Shown here in pieces: positions 9,301 through 18,909 of a stretch of DNA of 64,000 nt. The stretch's first letter is position 1. Each line of letters starts with the position of its first letter. The position numbers were made by a program, and so were the translations under genes. Origin of the DNA: Gordius sp. MW1 (Eukaryota; Nematomorpha; Gordioida; Gordea; Gordiidae); the NCBI GenBank assembly GCA_964036665.1, contig OZ038531.1, forward strand, positions 682,001-746,000, given 5' to 3'. The notes under the pieces were generated by a model that saw only the letters and a program-made list of their open reading frames with translations, had not been told where the DNA came from and ran no database searches.

Positions 9301-12300
9301 ATCCTCGTAGAATGGATATTTTGGTCGAATCTATCGACCCCACCCATATATCTATTATACATTTGCACCATAAAGGGGCAATCAACCTGTATTCTCGATT
9401 TCACTTTATTGCTTGAACCTATTCTGCCGATTTTTCTTACAGGGTGGGTTCCATGACAATTAGATAACATCTTGACTACACAATTGTCATTCCATTGTAT
9501 TGCTACTAAATTTGATGCAATTTTTTTCTCGAAATAACCTCGTTCCTTTTTTTTAAAAAGTTTAGGGTCACTTAGCGGACATTTTATTCTGTTTGTACGG
9601 ACAGTTCCTGTAGCGCCAACGTTTATTTTTGAGAGTGCATTTAATAATTTTGTGCTTGTAAAATAATTATCAAAATAGATATTATATGGAGAATATTTCT
9701 CCGGCAATTTATCAAGAAGGTCCATTATGACAGCTCCCCCCAAACCCAGGGTTTTTTGATGTGGTAAAATACACGATGCACCCTGATAAACATCAAAAGC
9801 CGTAAGGTACCCAGACCTTGTTGCCGCTGACCATAATTTAAATCCAAACCGCATTGGCTTTCCTTTTATAAATTGTTTGGTGGTGTGGTGTCCAAAATAG
9901 GGGACGATGGTTTCGTCCATGGAAATGTTAGATGTCTTAACATATTTGAAATATGTTTGAAATTGTTTATTCAAGAGATTGAAAAACTCTCGCACTTTGG
10001 CAAATTTGTCCGTTAAGTCCAACTTCAAATTGTCGCATGCATGTAGGTACTTTGTTATCTCTTGAAATCTATTACGGCGCATGCCGTTGGAGACCATTTG
10101 ATTGTAGCAATCAGATTGCAGTTCCCAAAACATTTTTATATTCTTTGGGGTTAGGTATCCTGTGAGGAGTAATATCGCAATATAGACTTTACACTCCTCC
10201 TTTGTAAAGTTTAAATTAACATTATGATGGATGCCATATAGATTTGTCCTTTCAACCAAAAGTGTCACAATTTCGTCCGAAAAAAGTTGCTCAAAATAAT
10301 CTTCAGGGGTGGGCAGATCAATTAAATCGACGTCTTTATTATCATCTTCTTTGCGACCACATGGAATAAATAAATTTTCATCGTCGTGCCAACTCAAATC
10401 ACCTTGGAAAGATGAACTTTTTAGATCGGATAAACGAATTATCTCTATACTAGAGGTAATCATTGGTCTCGGTAGATGATCCAGATCGGCTTCTATTTCA
10501 TCTCCACTTTCCTGATCCGTGTCACCTTCCTCAATTGGAGGAAAAATAATAACTTCTTCAATATCTAAGTTAGGGCATTCCAATTCCTCTAGCAGATCAT
10601 TCAATGTCCTAAAAATTGTTTAAAAATTAATTAAAAAGTTTATTGAAAACCATATTTTTCAAGCACAAAATTACTTTCCTACAAAATATTTTGTCTCTGT
10701 GGATTTAAATATCAAGAGTAGATGAGAAATATTTATTATAAGATGGCTTACACAAGCCTAAATTAATTTTTAATAGTTTAGGTGTTAACAGGCAATGTTT
10801 ATAAGGTTAATAAATACTTGAATAACAAAGGCGAAAAATGCCCTTCCCAATGTCACTTTTAGGTGACATTAAATTTAAAAGTTAAAAAAAGGTAGGATAA
10901 AAAAATAATTATAAAAATTAATTTATATCAAAATAATAGGCAGAAATTAATCTTTCAGAACATGCAAAAAAAATTTATAACTTACGTTTGTTTTTCCATA
11001 AAATTGAATAATTTGAGAGGGTTGAAAAAATGAAAAAATCGTGAACTTTGGAATAGAATATTTTAAGAATGATAAATCCGGAGGATATAAGCGTTATGTG
11101 AGCTAATTGGGCAACAGCTGTGTGCTGAATTCATTTAAAAAAATTTAATTTCGATAAATACTTTTTGAATAAACAACATTTAAATAGGTGTAACTTAAAA
11201 GTTACATTGGTACCTGTCGGGTTAAATTAATATTTTGTTCTTGTTAATACCATTGATAATATGACTTTTTGGCCGTCCGCAGGCTACTGACCATTGAAAA
11301 AAATTACCATTGGCCAAATAAATGGAAATTTTTTGTTCGTTTTCGAATAGGTTAACATTGATAATTACCCTATGCCCTCCACTGCAAGGGCCTATGCCTC
11401 TACTGATGTGGGTCCCTGTGCTCCTACAAAAGTGTTAATTGCTATGCAATTTATGGGCTCACTTTCCATTTTCCGATGTCTTGTCACGCGCCGAATGTCT
11501 TGCACCGAATGTCTTGTCCCGCTTTTTTTAACAGTATAGATATTGCTATTATTAATTTAACTAGTTTTTATTCAAATCACGGTTAATTTAACCAGTTTTT
11601 GGGTTCGAACCGGGTTTTTTTTTACTATTATGATTGTTCTTGTTACTACCAATGCTATTATAACTTTTTAGCCGTCCGCTGGCTACTGACCGATGGAAAA
11701 AATGACCATTGGCCAAAATGGGAATCGAAATTATTTTTTCGTTTTTTTTGACTATTATGATTGTTCCTGTTACTACCAATGCTATTATAACTTTTTGGCC
11801 GTCCGCTGGCTCCTGACCGATGGAAAAAATGACCATTGGCCAAAATGTGAATCGAAATTATTTTTTTCGTTTTTTTGACTATTATGATTGTTCCTGTTAC
11901 TACCATTGCTATTATGACTTTTTGGCCGTCTGCTGGCTGCTGACCTATGGAAAAAAATGACCATTGGCCAAAATGTGATTCGAAAATTTTTTTCTCATTT
12001 TCTTTTGACTATTATGAATTTATACCACTTTTAACGTGTCCTGGCTGCTGACCTATGGAAAAAAATGACCATTGGTCAAAATGTGATTCGAAAATTTTTT
12101 TCTCATTTTTTTTTGACTATTATGAATTTATATCCACTTTTACCGTGTCCTGGCTGCTGACCAATGGAAAAAAATGACCATTGGCCAAAATGTGATTCAA
12201 AAATTTTTTTCTCGTTTTTTTTTACTCTTATGAATTTATATTTACTTTTACCGTGTGCTGGCTGCTGACCAATGCAAAAAAATGACCATTAGCCAAAGTG

Positions 12301-15300
12301 AGCATCAAAATTTTTTTTTCCGTTTTTTGGCTATCATTGACTTATAGAGTATCTGTTGGTACTGACCAATGGAAAAAAATGACCATTGGCCAAATTTTTG
12401 ATTTTTTTAATTAAAAATTGTTCAAATTCAACAAAACATTTCTCCCAACAATTCTGCAAAATCTTAACATTGTGATGTTTTAATTTACGATACAATATAT
12501 TAATAGAATTAGAAACTAACACAAAATTTGAAACCTCCTTCAAAGGTATAATGCTTTTCTATCCTTATAAAAGCTATTTGTTTACTAACATTATTTGATT
12601 ATGACTTTTTGGCCGTCCGTTGGTTGCTGACCAATGGAAAAAAATGACCATTGGCCAAAATGTGATTCGAAAATTTTTTTCTCATTCTTTTTGACTCTTA
12701 TGTATTTATATCCACTTTTACCGTGTCCTGGTTGCTGACCAATGCAAAAATTGTACTTCCATTTATAAATAATAAATTAATAGTATTTGTTGTAAATAAT
12801 ATGATTGCTACAAATTGGTCCCATTAAATATTTTGTGATTGTGTAAGAAATTTAATTATATACTCAAAAATATTTACCACGTAATATTATGCCATTGCCC
12901 TTACTTTTCTCTAAATTTCTTAATCTTTTTATTTGAGTATTTAACTTTTATGTTTATTTTTCCTCATGATTTTTAAAAGTTCTCATTTACGTAAATTTTA
13001 TTTTCCTGTGCATTTTGATATCTTTTAGGGGGGGGGGGGGGGGTCTAATTAAAAATGGTTTTACCACTAGTATTTAGGTCATACTCATTTGTTGTGGTTA
13101 ATTCGATTTAAGGATTAATTTATGTATTATTTATTTATAGGATTAATTTAATATGATAAATAAATTTTATATATTGAAATCGAGCACGAATTTTATCACT
13201 ATCAAGTGGTTAAATAAATAAATGGGCCTGAATAAAAATTCGCGATTATTTGTCTGGAGATGATATATATTCTTTTATATGTACCATTTATTTTATAACA
13301 GCCCAATAATAGGTTATGTTGTCGTAACCTTGATAAAAACAACTAATCATAAAGCTTAACCCTCCACTCCCTCTCTTCCCCTTTAAGATAAAATTAATCG
13401 ATATTTTGCATATAACTGAGGTGTATGTATGTATCGCTCATTATTTCGGGTCGAATTATATGGTAAGCAAGGGAAGGGTTGGCATCAATTCTCTTAATCG
13501 CTAACTCGCATTTACCCCGCGTTCGTGATGACGCGCGAATTGTGAATTAATTCGCACGGAAATAACAAATGTATTAATTAAATAGAAGGCGTTCATATTT
13601 TATATATGCATGAGCATAGGCCAAATATAATGATTTTTACGAAAGTAATGTATATTCTTTACTAATTTTGGGAGTTTATATACCACATATATATGAGAGG
13701 CCTACTCTATTTAAAGGGAAAAAGATTAAATTAATAATTACCTCTTCCTACGTGTTCCTAAAAGCTATTTTACCCCTGGCCACCCTGGGCACCTACGGGT
13801 AAAGTTTCGAGCAAATCGGGCGGGTAGTTTCAGAATTTAGCCCTCTTTTAAAACTAAAAGGAATTTTTTTTTAATTTTTTTTTTAAATTAAATTAATATT
13901 TTGTTCTTGTTAATACCATTTGACTGTCTGCTAACCATTAGAAAATATCACCACTGGCCAAAGTGATAAATTTGTATAAAAAATTAATTAATTATTAGGC
14001 ATTTAATACCCCCTATTAGCATTATCGCCCCTTCCCACCTTTCTCGCCCATAAATTGTATAGCAAATATGATACATTTATACGGAGTATAGATACCCCCC
14101 TTCCCTTCCCCTCCTCCCCTTTCCCTTCCCTTCTCCCCCTTCCCACGAGGGCCGAAGGCCCGAGTTTTTATATATATATACTCACTGAAATTATTTGGAT
14201 GAAATAAAAAATTCGGGCTTAATGGACACATGTAATATTTCGGGCGGGCATTTCGGGCAGCTTTTGCGCTTCGGGCCGGGCCGGGCGGGCATTTCGGGCA
14301 GCTCTTGCGCTTCGGGCCTGGCCGGGCGGACACTGAGAAGGGTTCGGGCGGGCCGGGCGGGCAATTTAATAATAAAATCAAACCGGGCCGGGTTCGGGCA
14401 AAATTTTTTAAACAAATCTGACCTCTGATTCACACTCCTGTTTCAATTGGTTTTTATTACCTTTTGTTTATAAATTAAATCTTGTTGACACCTTATATAT
14501 ACTTCATTTGTAATTTACCTCCTCTTTTTAATTTTTATCTCGTCATTCGTTCCTTTATAATTTACCTCCTTATTTGTAATTCACCTCACTTGTATTTTTT
14601 TTTCTAATTATCAACACTGGTTGCGGGACGACCGAAATACCTAAACCCATTTCCACCCTCTCATTTTATCAATAAAACATTACCATTATTTAACACAAAT
14701 TCGATATTAATAGAAAGGAATATTAAGTGTTTTTTTATGAATTAACTTTAAACGAAAGATCTTATAACGTTGGTCTTAATAGATTAACTAATTATTATTA
14801 TTTTTGTTTAGTACTTTTTGATTAGGCTAAATATTAATATTAATTACTTTTGACGAAATTAATGGCTTGAATAAAATATTTTTGCTTTCATGATCACTAA
14901 ATTTTTTATGGGCTGAAGGTTTATTAACAACCCATTCTGGCTCAACATTTTAATAATCCTACCCCATATTAATGGCAAACATAACAATTTTTAAAGTGTA
15001 AAGTGACCTCGTAGAGAGAAGAGCGAGCCAGTGTAATACCCAGCCCTGCCAAATTTTAAATCAGCCTCATATTATATAAAATTTAAATCTCAATTTGATA
15101 CCAAATTCTGTTTAGGGATTTAACACGTCAATGAATATAATAGATAGGAATGCTTTAGTTGACAAATTTTGGTTGATTATGATCGGTTAACTAAAATATT
15201 AGTTTTTCCAACATGATTTATCGTTATCATCACCCAAACCTTTTTTCTGAGGTTATATGGAATTCTTTACACAAACGTGGAAAAATAATAAACAAATAAA

Positions 15301-18300
15301 TTTCGGCCTCTCATACAACTAAATTAGTAAATCTGGTTACATTTTGAATTAAACTATTGAATTTCAATATTCTTTTTGCAAATTTTAATAGTTAAATTTT
15401 AATTATTAAATGGTACTAGAAATATTCCCTAAATTAATATATTCACATATATATCCATTTAAATGATATATTAGCATTAAAGACATCCAAAAAATAAAAA
15501 AATAAAAATGAATAAAGGACTTACATCACTATCTGCGTAAAAAGACAAGTTTTTGCGATTTCCTAAATAATTGAGAGCAGCAACAAATTGGTCATTTGGA
15601 CTTATTTGTTCTTCTGTATTTTGATATATGGCTGAACCATTAATACGGATATGAGCTTCAGAATTGAAGCGACTTATAGTTACATTTATGCTGTTAAAAT
15701 TAATAAAAATTCAATAAAGCTTTTATCATCGTTTTAAAACAATTTTTAATTGCTATGCAATTTATGGGCTCGTTTTTTGGTGTCCGTCCGTCCGTCCGTC
15801 CGTTGTCCGTTGTCCGTTACCTCCCTATCTATTTGCATTGGGTATATTAGGTTATCGCTTTTTTAAATTAATGCATGAGAAAGAGGTGCCCCACCCCTCA
15901 TCTCTATCTCCCTCGCTTTCGGGCGGGGTCGGGTTTTAATTGCTACGTTAAATTAATGCATAATAAGTATATCTATATTTAAATTTTGGTAATTGCTATG
16001 CAATTTAACTAGTTTTGGGGTTAGAATCCCGGAGTTTTTTTTGACTCTTATGATTGTTCTTGTTACTATCATTGATAATAAGACTTTTTGGCCGTCCGCT
16101 GGCTGCTGACCAATGAAAAAATGACCATTGGCCAAAATGTGAATCCGAGTTTATTTTTTCGTTTTTTTTTGACTATTATGATTGTTCCTGTTACTACCAT
16201 TGCTATTATGACTTTTTGGCCGTCCGTTGGCTGCTGACCAATGGAAAAAAATTACCATTGGCCAAAATGTGATTCGAAATTTTTTTTTCTCGTTTTTTTT
16301 GACTATTATGAATTTATATCCACTTTTACCGTGTCCTGGCTGCTGACCAATGGAAAAAAATGACCATTGGCCAAAATGTAATTCGAAAATTTTTTTTTAG
16401 TTTTTTTTGACTATTATGAATTTATATCCACTTTTACCGTGTCCTGGCTGCTGACCAATGGAAAAAAATGACCATTGGCCAAAATGTGATTCGAAAATTT
16501 TTTTTAGTTTTTTTTTTACTATTATAAGTTTATATCCACTTTTACCGTGTCCTGGCTGCTGACCAATGGAAAAAATGACCATTGGCCAAAATGTGATTCG
16601 AAAATTTTTTTTTTCGTTTTTTTTGACTTATGAATTTATATCCACTTTTACCGTGTCCTGGCTGCTTACCAATGAAAAAAAATGACCCTTGGCCAAATTT
16701 TATATATAACCTAAAAATTTATTATAGATGGTCTAACAGACAGCCAACTATGTAATATATATTTTTAACCTTATAAATGCTTATATATTTTTTTATTGGG
16801 TTAATATATTTCATTTAATTAGATTGTGATTTCAAAGAAAACCTAAAAAGTAATATTTAAAAAAATAATATAGGTATTAGATTCTAATTTACGATAAAAT
16901 ATATCGATAGAAACTAACACAAAATTCGAAACCTCCTTCAAAGGTATAATCATAGCCCGTTATTTCTAATTAAATTGAATCTACTATTAAACTCAAACAC
17001 GAATTGTACTTTATTAGATGGCGCGCGTAAGTTTATATAATTAGTAAAATTTTTCTACGTGTCATAGATATTACACCGCACGTGTGGCAGGGAAATGTCC
17101 GATATTTTTAAAATGAAAAGGTATTTTAGGAATCTGAAAAGGTTATTTTACCCCCGGCCGCCCTGGGCACCTACGGGTAAAGTTTCGAGCGAATCGGGCT
17201 GGTAGTTTAAGAATTTAGCCCTTTTTTAAAACTAAAAAAAAACTTTTTTTTTAATTTTTTTTTTACATTAAATTAATATTTTGTTTTTGTTAATACCATT
17301 GATAATATGACTTTTTGACCGTCCGCTGGCTACTGACCGACGAAATATATTGATTTTCTAAACATAAAACACAACTTTATTATTTCATTATCTATATAAA
17401 TAACATAATAACTTCTACTATTTTAAAGCCACCATGGTATAGTGGTTATAGCGCCGGCTTGTGTTTTGGAGGTGTGGGGTTCAAGTCAGGGAGGGGACAA
17501 ATTTATTTTTTTAATTTTTTTAAATTAAATTAATATTTGTTCATGTTAATACCAATGATAATATGAATTTTTGACCCTCCGCTGGCTACTGACCAATAAA
17601 AAAATGACCATTGGCCAAATAAATCGAAATTTTTTTTCGTTTTTGAATTGGTTAACATTGATAATTACCCTATGTCCTCCCCTACAAGGGCCTATAACTA
17701 ATTAACTAATTCTTTTGCATCTAATACCCCCTATAGGCATTCTCGCCCCTTCCCACCTTTCTCGCCCATAAATTGCATAGCAAATATGCTACGTTTATAC
17801 GGAGTATAGAAGAGTTCCCCCTTCCCCTCTTCCCTTCCCCTACTCCCCTTCCCTTCTCCCCCTTCCCACGAGGGCCGAAGGCCCGAGTTTTTTTAATTCA
17901 TTCGAATATTTAAGCACGTGTGTCTTTAGTGAATTCTTACCATTTTTTCTGATCGACTATTAGAAAGGGCTCAAAGAAAAACTACTAAATTTTGAATTTT
18001 CCATAGGGATTTGATCATAAGGTAAGAGAAAAAACTGTAAAGAAAATGGAACAAAAAACAACGGATTTTTTAAAAATTATTTGGGGCCAGTTATCTGTGT
18101 TAAAGCTAAAATCTGTTAAATATTTTGGCGATTACTATAAATTAAAAAATAATTTTATATTGAAATAAGGTAATTTTAAAAAAAAAAATTTTAATACCTG
18201 CTTATCTATTGTAAAATCTAACCATAAACTAAAACGAAAGGGCTACCTTTGCCTTGCTATCACTAGCCTAGCTATTTATTTTCCACATTTGGTAAATTAA

Positions 18301-18769
18301 ATAAACTAAACGATAGAGATTCGAATAGTAATATGTACAACCCATATTTTGTTGTACTCAGTAGACTAATTTTAAAAAATCTTAAGTGGGAATATATTTA
18401 AGTAAATGAGTTAACTTAAAATTGTTACTTAACGGCTTTTAAAACTATCTAATACGTAATTATTTAGCAAAAACCAGTATCAATTTAGAGTAAATCAACT
18501 GTAACTAAAATGTGACAAAATATTTCGAATTTATTAACCTAGTATTTTGCGGATAGTTAGGAAAGATATCATGGAGATATCCAGTCCAAGGTAGATTGTT
18601 TGTATCACATGCATTATCTATAAATAATAAATTCAAATTTACAACTAAGTAAGTGCAAATTTTTGATATTTTACAAAATAATCGTGGAGATAACTTTAGA
18701 ATGACTTGGTTTATCGCAACGACAGTCCGCAGTCAAAAGGAATAATGAAATTAAATATTTTATGGGCAT
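6337..18769 (-). CDS. Copy A: seven-exon gene for an unrecognised secreted protein
   Basis: Exons (minus strand): 18769-18706, 18617-18539, 15690-15525, 15065-15008, about 14936-14898, 6755-6660, 6489-6337. Introns have GT and AG ends, and exon phases (1, 2, 0, 1, 0, 0) fit. Exon 1 encodes Met plus a hydrophobic signal peptide (MPIKYLISLFLLTADCR). Exon 2 starts NNACDTNNLPWTGYLHD, exon 3 contains an NVT sequon, exon 4 reads ADLKFGRAGYYTGSL, exon 6 has VCVRFEGTPGNYRLF, and exon 7 ends in IIFKYSCSA then TAA. About 218 residues are expected, secreted or entering the ER. I recognise no family. Exon 5 is two bases shorter than in B, which would break the phase, so A may be inactive. Intron 5 holds an 8-kb transposon nest, intron 2 a 2.1-kb one, and a hAT element lies 140 bp upstream of the ATG. 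Confidence 0.72.
8550..8746. repeat. CCATTGG-hairpin repeat unit, left of piggyBac
   Basis: This unit of about 195 bp runs from AATTAATATATTGTTCTTG to the GGTCCCTGT just before the piggyBac. It is about 95% the same as the unit right of the piggyBac (11226..11418), so the element inserted at TTAA at the junction between two adjacent units, or split a tandem pair. It contains GACCATTG...CCATTGGCC hairpin arms. Confidence 0.75.
8886..8906. repeat. piggyBac subterminal motif, left copy
   Basis: GTCACCTAAAAGTGACAATGG at 8885 on the plus strand is the inverse of CCAATGTCACTTTTAGGTGAC at about 10848. A diverged third copy, GTAACTTAAAAGTTACATTGG, lies next to the right terminus (about 11190). Such repeats are likely transposase binding sites; that role is inferred from position and repetition. 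Confidence 0.7.
8961..10604 (-). CDS. piggyBac transposase (PGBD-like, DDE_Tnp_1_7)
   Basis: Cut-and-paste transposase, 547 codons without a stop. The catalytic Asp triad is present: D230 in SMDETIVPYFG, D312 in YFDNYFTS, and D424 in YNRYMGGVDRFDQ. An acidic N-terminal region precedes the DDE domain. The C-terminus has the family's Cys-rich zinc-binding domain (RRCKVCKKATRLKCSYC, then HLKCW). The frame opens at a TTG just after TTTTTAG, so a short upstream coding exon with a splice acceptor near 10610 is likely; the first in-frame Met is residue 48. Termini and TTAA flanks are intact, so the element may be recently active. Confidence 0.92.
   Translation of the reverse strand: MNDLLEELECPNLDIEEVIIFPPIEEGDTDQESGDEIEADLDHLPRPMITSSIEIIRLSDLKSSSFQGDLSWHDDENLFIPCGRKEDDNKDVDLIDLPTPEDYFEQLFSDEIVTLLVERTNLYGIHHNVNLNFTKEECKVYIAILLLTGYLTPKNIKMFWELQSDCYNQMVSNGMRRNRFQEITKYLHACDNLKLDLTDKFAKVREFFNLLNKQFQTYFKYVKTSNISMDETIVPYFGHHTTKQFIKGKPMRFGFKLWSAATRSGYLTAFDVYQGASCILPHQKTLGLGGAVIMDLLDKLPEKYSPYNIYFDNYFTSTKLLNALSKINVGATGTVRTNRIKCPLSDPKLFKKKERGYFEKKIASNLVAIQWNDNCVVKMLSNCHGTHPVRKIGRIGSSNKVKSRIQVDCPFMVQMYNRYMGGVDRFDQNIHSTRISYRGKKWYFPLIAFGIDAACQNAWQIYNLNNEYISLCTFRRSIVVSYFKKYGSQPKRSVYATLTRYKPNISKHQKEACLQRRCKVCKKATRLKCSYCNAGLHLKCWANYHNS
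10848..10869. repeat. piggyBac subterminal motif, inner right copy
   Basis: CCAATGTCACTTTTAGGTGA is inverted relative to the copy at 8885. It lies about 240 bp upstream of the transposase frame, so it could also affect expression. Confidence 0.65.
11590..12410. repeat. Minisatellite of hairpin units, period about 105 to 118 bp
   Basis: Seven or more units each contain GGCTGCTGACCAATGG, an A-run, and GACCATTGGCCAAAATG, followed by a T-run and GACTATTATGAATTTATA. In each unit ACCAATGG and CCATTGGC are inverted, so every unit can form a stem-loop. A separated unit is at 12600..12745. A related array is at 16070..16700 in the second Helentron-like element. ORFs across the array are artefacts of repetition. 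Confidence 0.88.
12600..12745. repeat. Isolated hairpin minisatellite unit
   Basis: One full and one partial unit of the array at 11590..12410, separated from it by about 190 bp of unrelated sequence. The 300 or so bases after it hold only AT-rich sequence and a G-run of about 16 at 13029. Confidence 0.75.
13766..14164. repeat. Repeat R, right part of Helentron-like element
   Basis: The stretch from CCACCCTGGGCACCTACGGG through a C/T-rich CCCCTTCCC region to GGGCCGAAGGCCCGAG recurs at 17148..17887 with extra internal sequence. The shared right end defines the family terminus. Confidence 0.7.
15525..15690 (-). CDS. Exon 3 of copy A
   Basis: 166 bp with clean TTAATTTTAACAG acceptor and GTAAGTCC donor. 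It joins in phase 2 to exon 2 and ends in phase 0. The translation includes RFNSEAHIRINGSAIYQN and ends LSFYADSD. Same length and splice sites in B (31841..32006) and C (51242..51407), which supports a real coding exon. Confidence 0.8.
16070..16700. repeat. Hairpin minisatellite, second array
   Basis: Six units of about 105 bp with GCTGACCAATGG, an A-run and GACCATTGGCCAAAATG. They are closely similar to the array at 11590..12410 and in the same relative place within the host element. Confidence 0.87.
17431..17502 (+). ncRNA. tRNA-like segment with A and B boxes
   Basis: TGGTATAGTGGTTATAGC fits the polymerase III A box and GGGTTCAAGTC the B box at tRNA spacing. The acceptor ends do not pair and no clean anticodon stem forms, so it is a tRNA-derived relic. 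B-box-like GGTTCGAAYCCGG stretches occur at the same place in related repeats (11602 and 24058). Confidence 0.45.
18539..18617 (-). CDS. Exon 2 of copy A
   Basis: 79 bp between acceptor TTATTTATAG and donor GTTAAT. Reads NACDTNNLPWTGYLHDIFPN and YPQNT. Identical length in B (34371..34449) and C (52564..52642), with near-identical coding. It joins exon 1 in phase 1. Confidence 0.8.
18706..18769 (-). CDS. Exon 1 of copy A, signal peptide
   Basis: ATG at 18769 opens a 21-residue peptide with Lys followed by a hydrophobic core (YLISLFLLTADC), typical of a cleavable signal peptide. It ends in phase 1 at CCAA with a GTCATT donor; B and C have the stronger GTAAGC donor. B is one codon shorter. Confidence 0.75.
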
Positions 18770-18909
18770 TATATTTTGAAAATTTGTAAACTAAAAAATT
18801 TAATGGTTTGCGAATGTTAATATGGGAGCTTTTATATTAGGGAAAATGTTTTTCAATTTTAAAATTAGTGGAAAATTTTCCCAAGGTACAGCTATTTTTG
18901 TATTTTTGT

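Larger units (their letters stand above)
8751..11221 (-). mobile_element. Complete piggyBac-family transposon with TTAA target duplication
   Basis: The termini CCCGCCAGGTACCA (8751) and, inverted, CCCGACAGGTACCA (ending 11221) differ at one position. They are flanked by TTAA at 8747..8750 and 11222..11225, the exact signature of piggyBac insertion. Length is 2471 bp. A subterminal motif GTCACCTAAAAGTGAC recurs inside. The element carries one transposase frame on the minus strand and lies within a repeat unit of the Helentron-like element. Confidence 0.92.
8463..14164. mobile_element. Helentron-like element (HINE-type) enclosing minisatellite and piggyBac
   Basis: The left end AATTGCTATGCAATTTATGG is a small hairpin followed by GGGCTCG. 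The right end is AGGGCCGAAGGCCCGAG, also a hairpin. A second member with the same ends is at 15748..17887. Comparison with the empty site in unit B shows insertion between T residues without target duplication. Together with the internal tandem repeats, this resembles Helentron-associated elements. The assignment is inference. Confidence 0.5.
7276..14427. mobile_element. hAT-type element with 8-bp target duplication ATTCACAC
   Basis: ATTCACAC at 7268..7275 and 14428..14435 flanks ends CAGAGACCAGATTGCCCGAC and, on the opposite strand, CAGAGGTCAGATTTG. Both lead into GC-rich CCCGACCCGGCCC-type repeats. Eight-base duplications and CAG-like ends are characteristic of hAT transposons. I see no transposase of this family inside, so it is non-autonomous. 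It sits inside the Penelope-like element and is itself interrupted by the Helentron-like element at 8463..14164. Confidence 0.75.
6777..14708 (+). mobile_element. Penelope-like element remnant with 46-bp inverted ends, host of nested insertions
   Basis: Inverted arms near 6799..6844 and 14663..14708 share AATATCGAATTTGTGTTAAA. Just inside the left arm, 6843..6975 encodes a fragment of the Penelope GIY-YIG endonuclease end (AEHSLQNQHTIDWDNPTVLY, then a frameshift and KFIESVLPP). Penelope elements are retroelements with a C-terminal GIY-YIG nuclease, and they often carry inverted partial terminal copies. Flanks AATAAAAAGAATTATAG (6759) and AATAGAAAGGAATATTAAG (14709) look like an imperfect target duplication. 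The insertion lies just upstream of the exon 6 acceptor of gene A. Most of its length is later insertions. Confidence 0.62.
15748..17887. mobile_element. Second Helentron-like element, in intron 2 of copy A
   Basis: It starts AATTGCTATGCAATTTATGG and ends GGGCCGAAGGCCCGAG, like the element at 8463..14164. Unit B lacks it at the homologous position (near 32055), which shows an uninterrupted T-rich sequence, so insertion was between T residues without an obvious target duplication. It contains short CCGT repeats at 15784, a hairpin minisatellite (16070..16700), a repeat R copy and a tRNA-like segment. Confidence 0.6.

Noticed and set aside
11588-11906. Overlapping frames on both strands
   Set aside because: Produced by the 105-bp minisatellite repeated in all frames; no codon constraint.
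11590-12410. Regularly spaced repeats considered as a CRISPR array
   Set aside because: Units are about 105 bp without unique spacers, in a eukaryotic transposon; not CRISPR.
13029-13044. Run of about 16 G, considered as a G-quadruplex or assembly gap edge
   Set aside because: A simple homopolymer in an AT-rich repeat; length is uncertain and nothing else supports a function.
14022-14433. 119- and 80-codon minus frames and a plus-strand frame
   Set aside because: They run through CGGGCGGG and CCCTTCCC repeats at the hAT right end and have only low-complexity composition.
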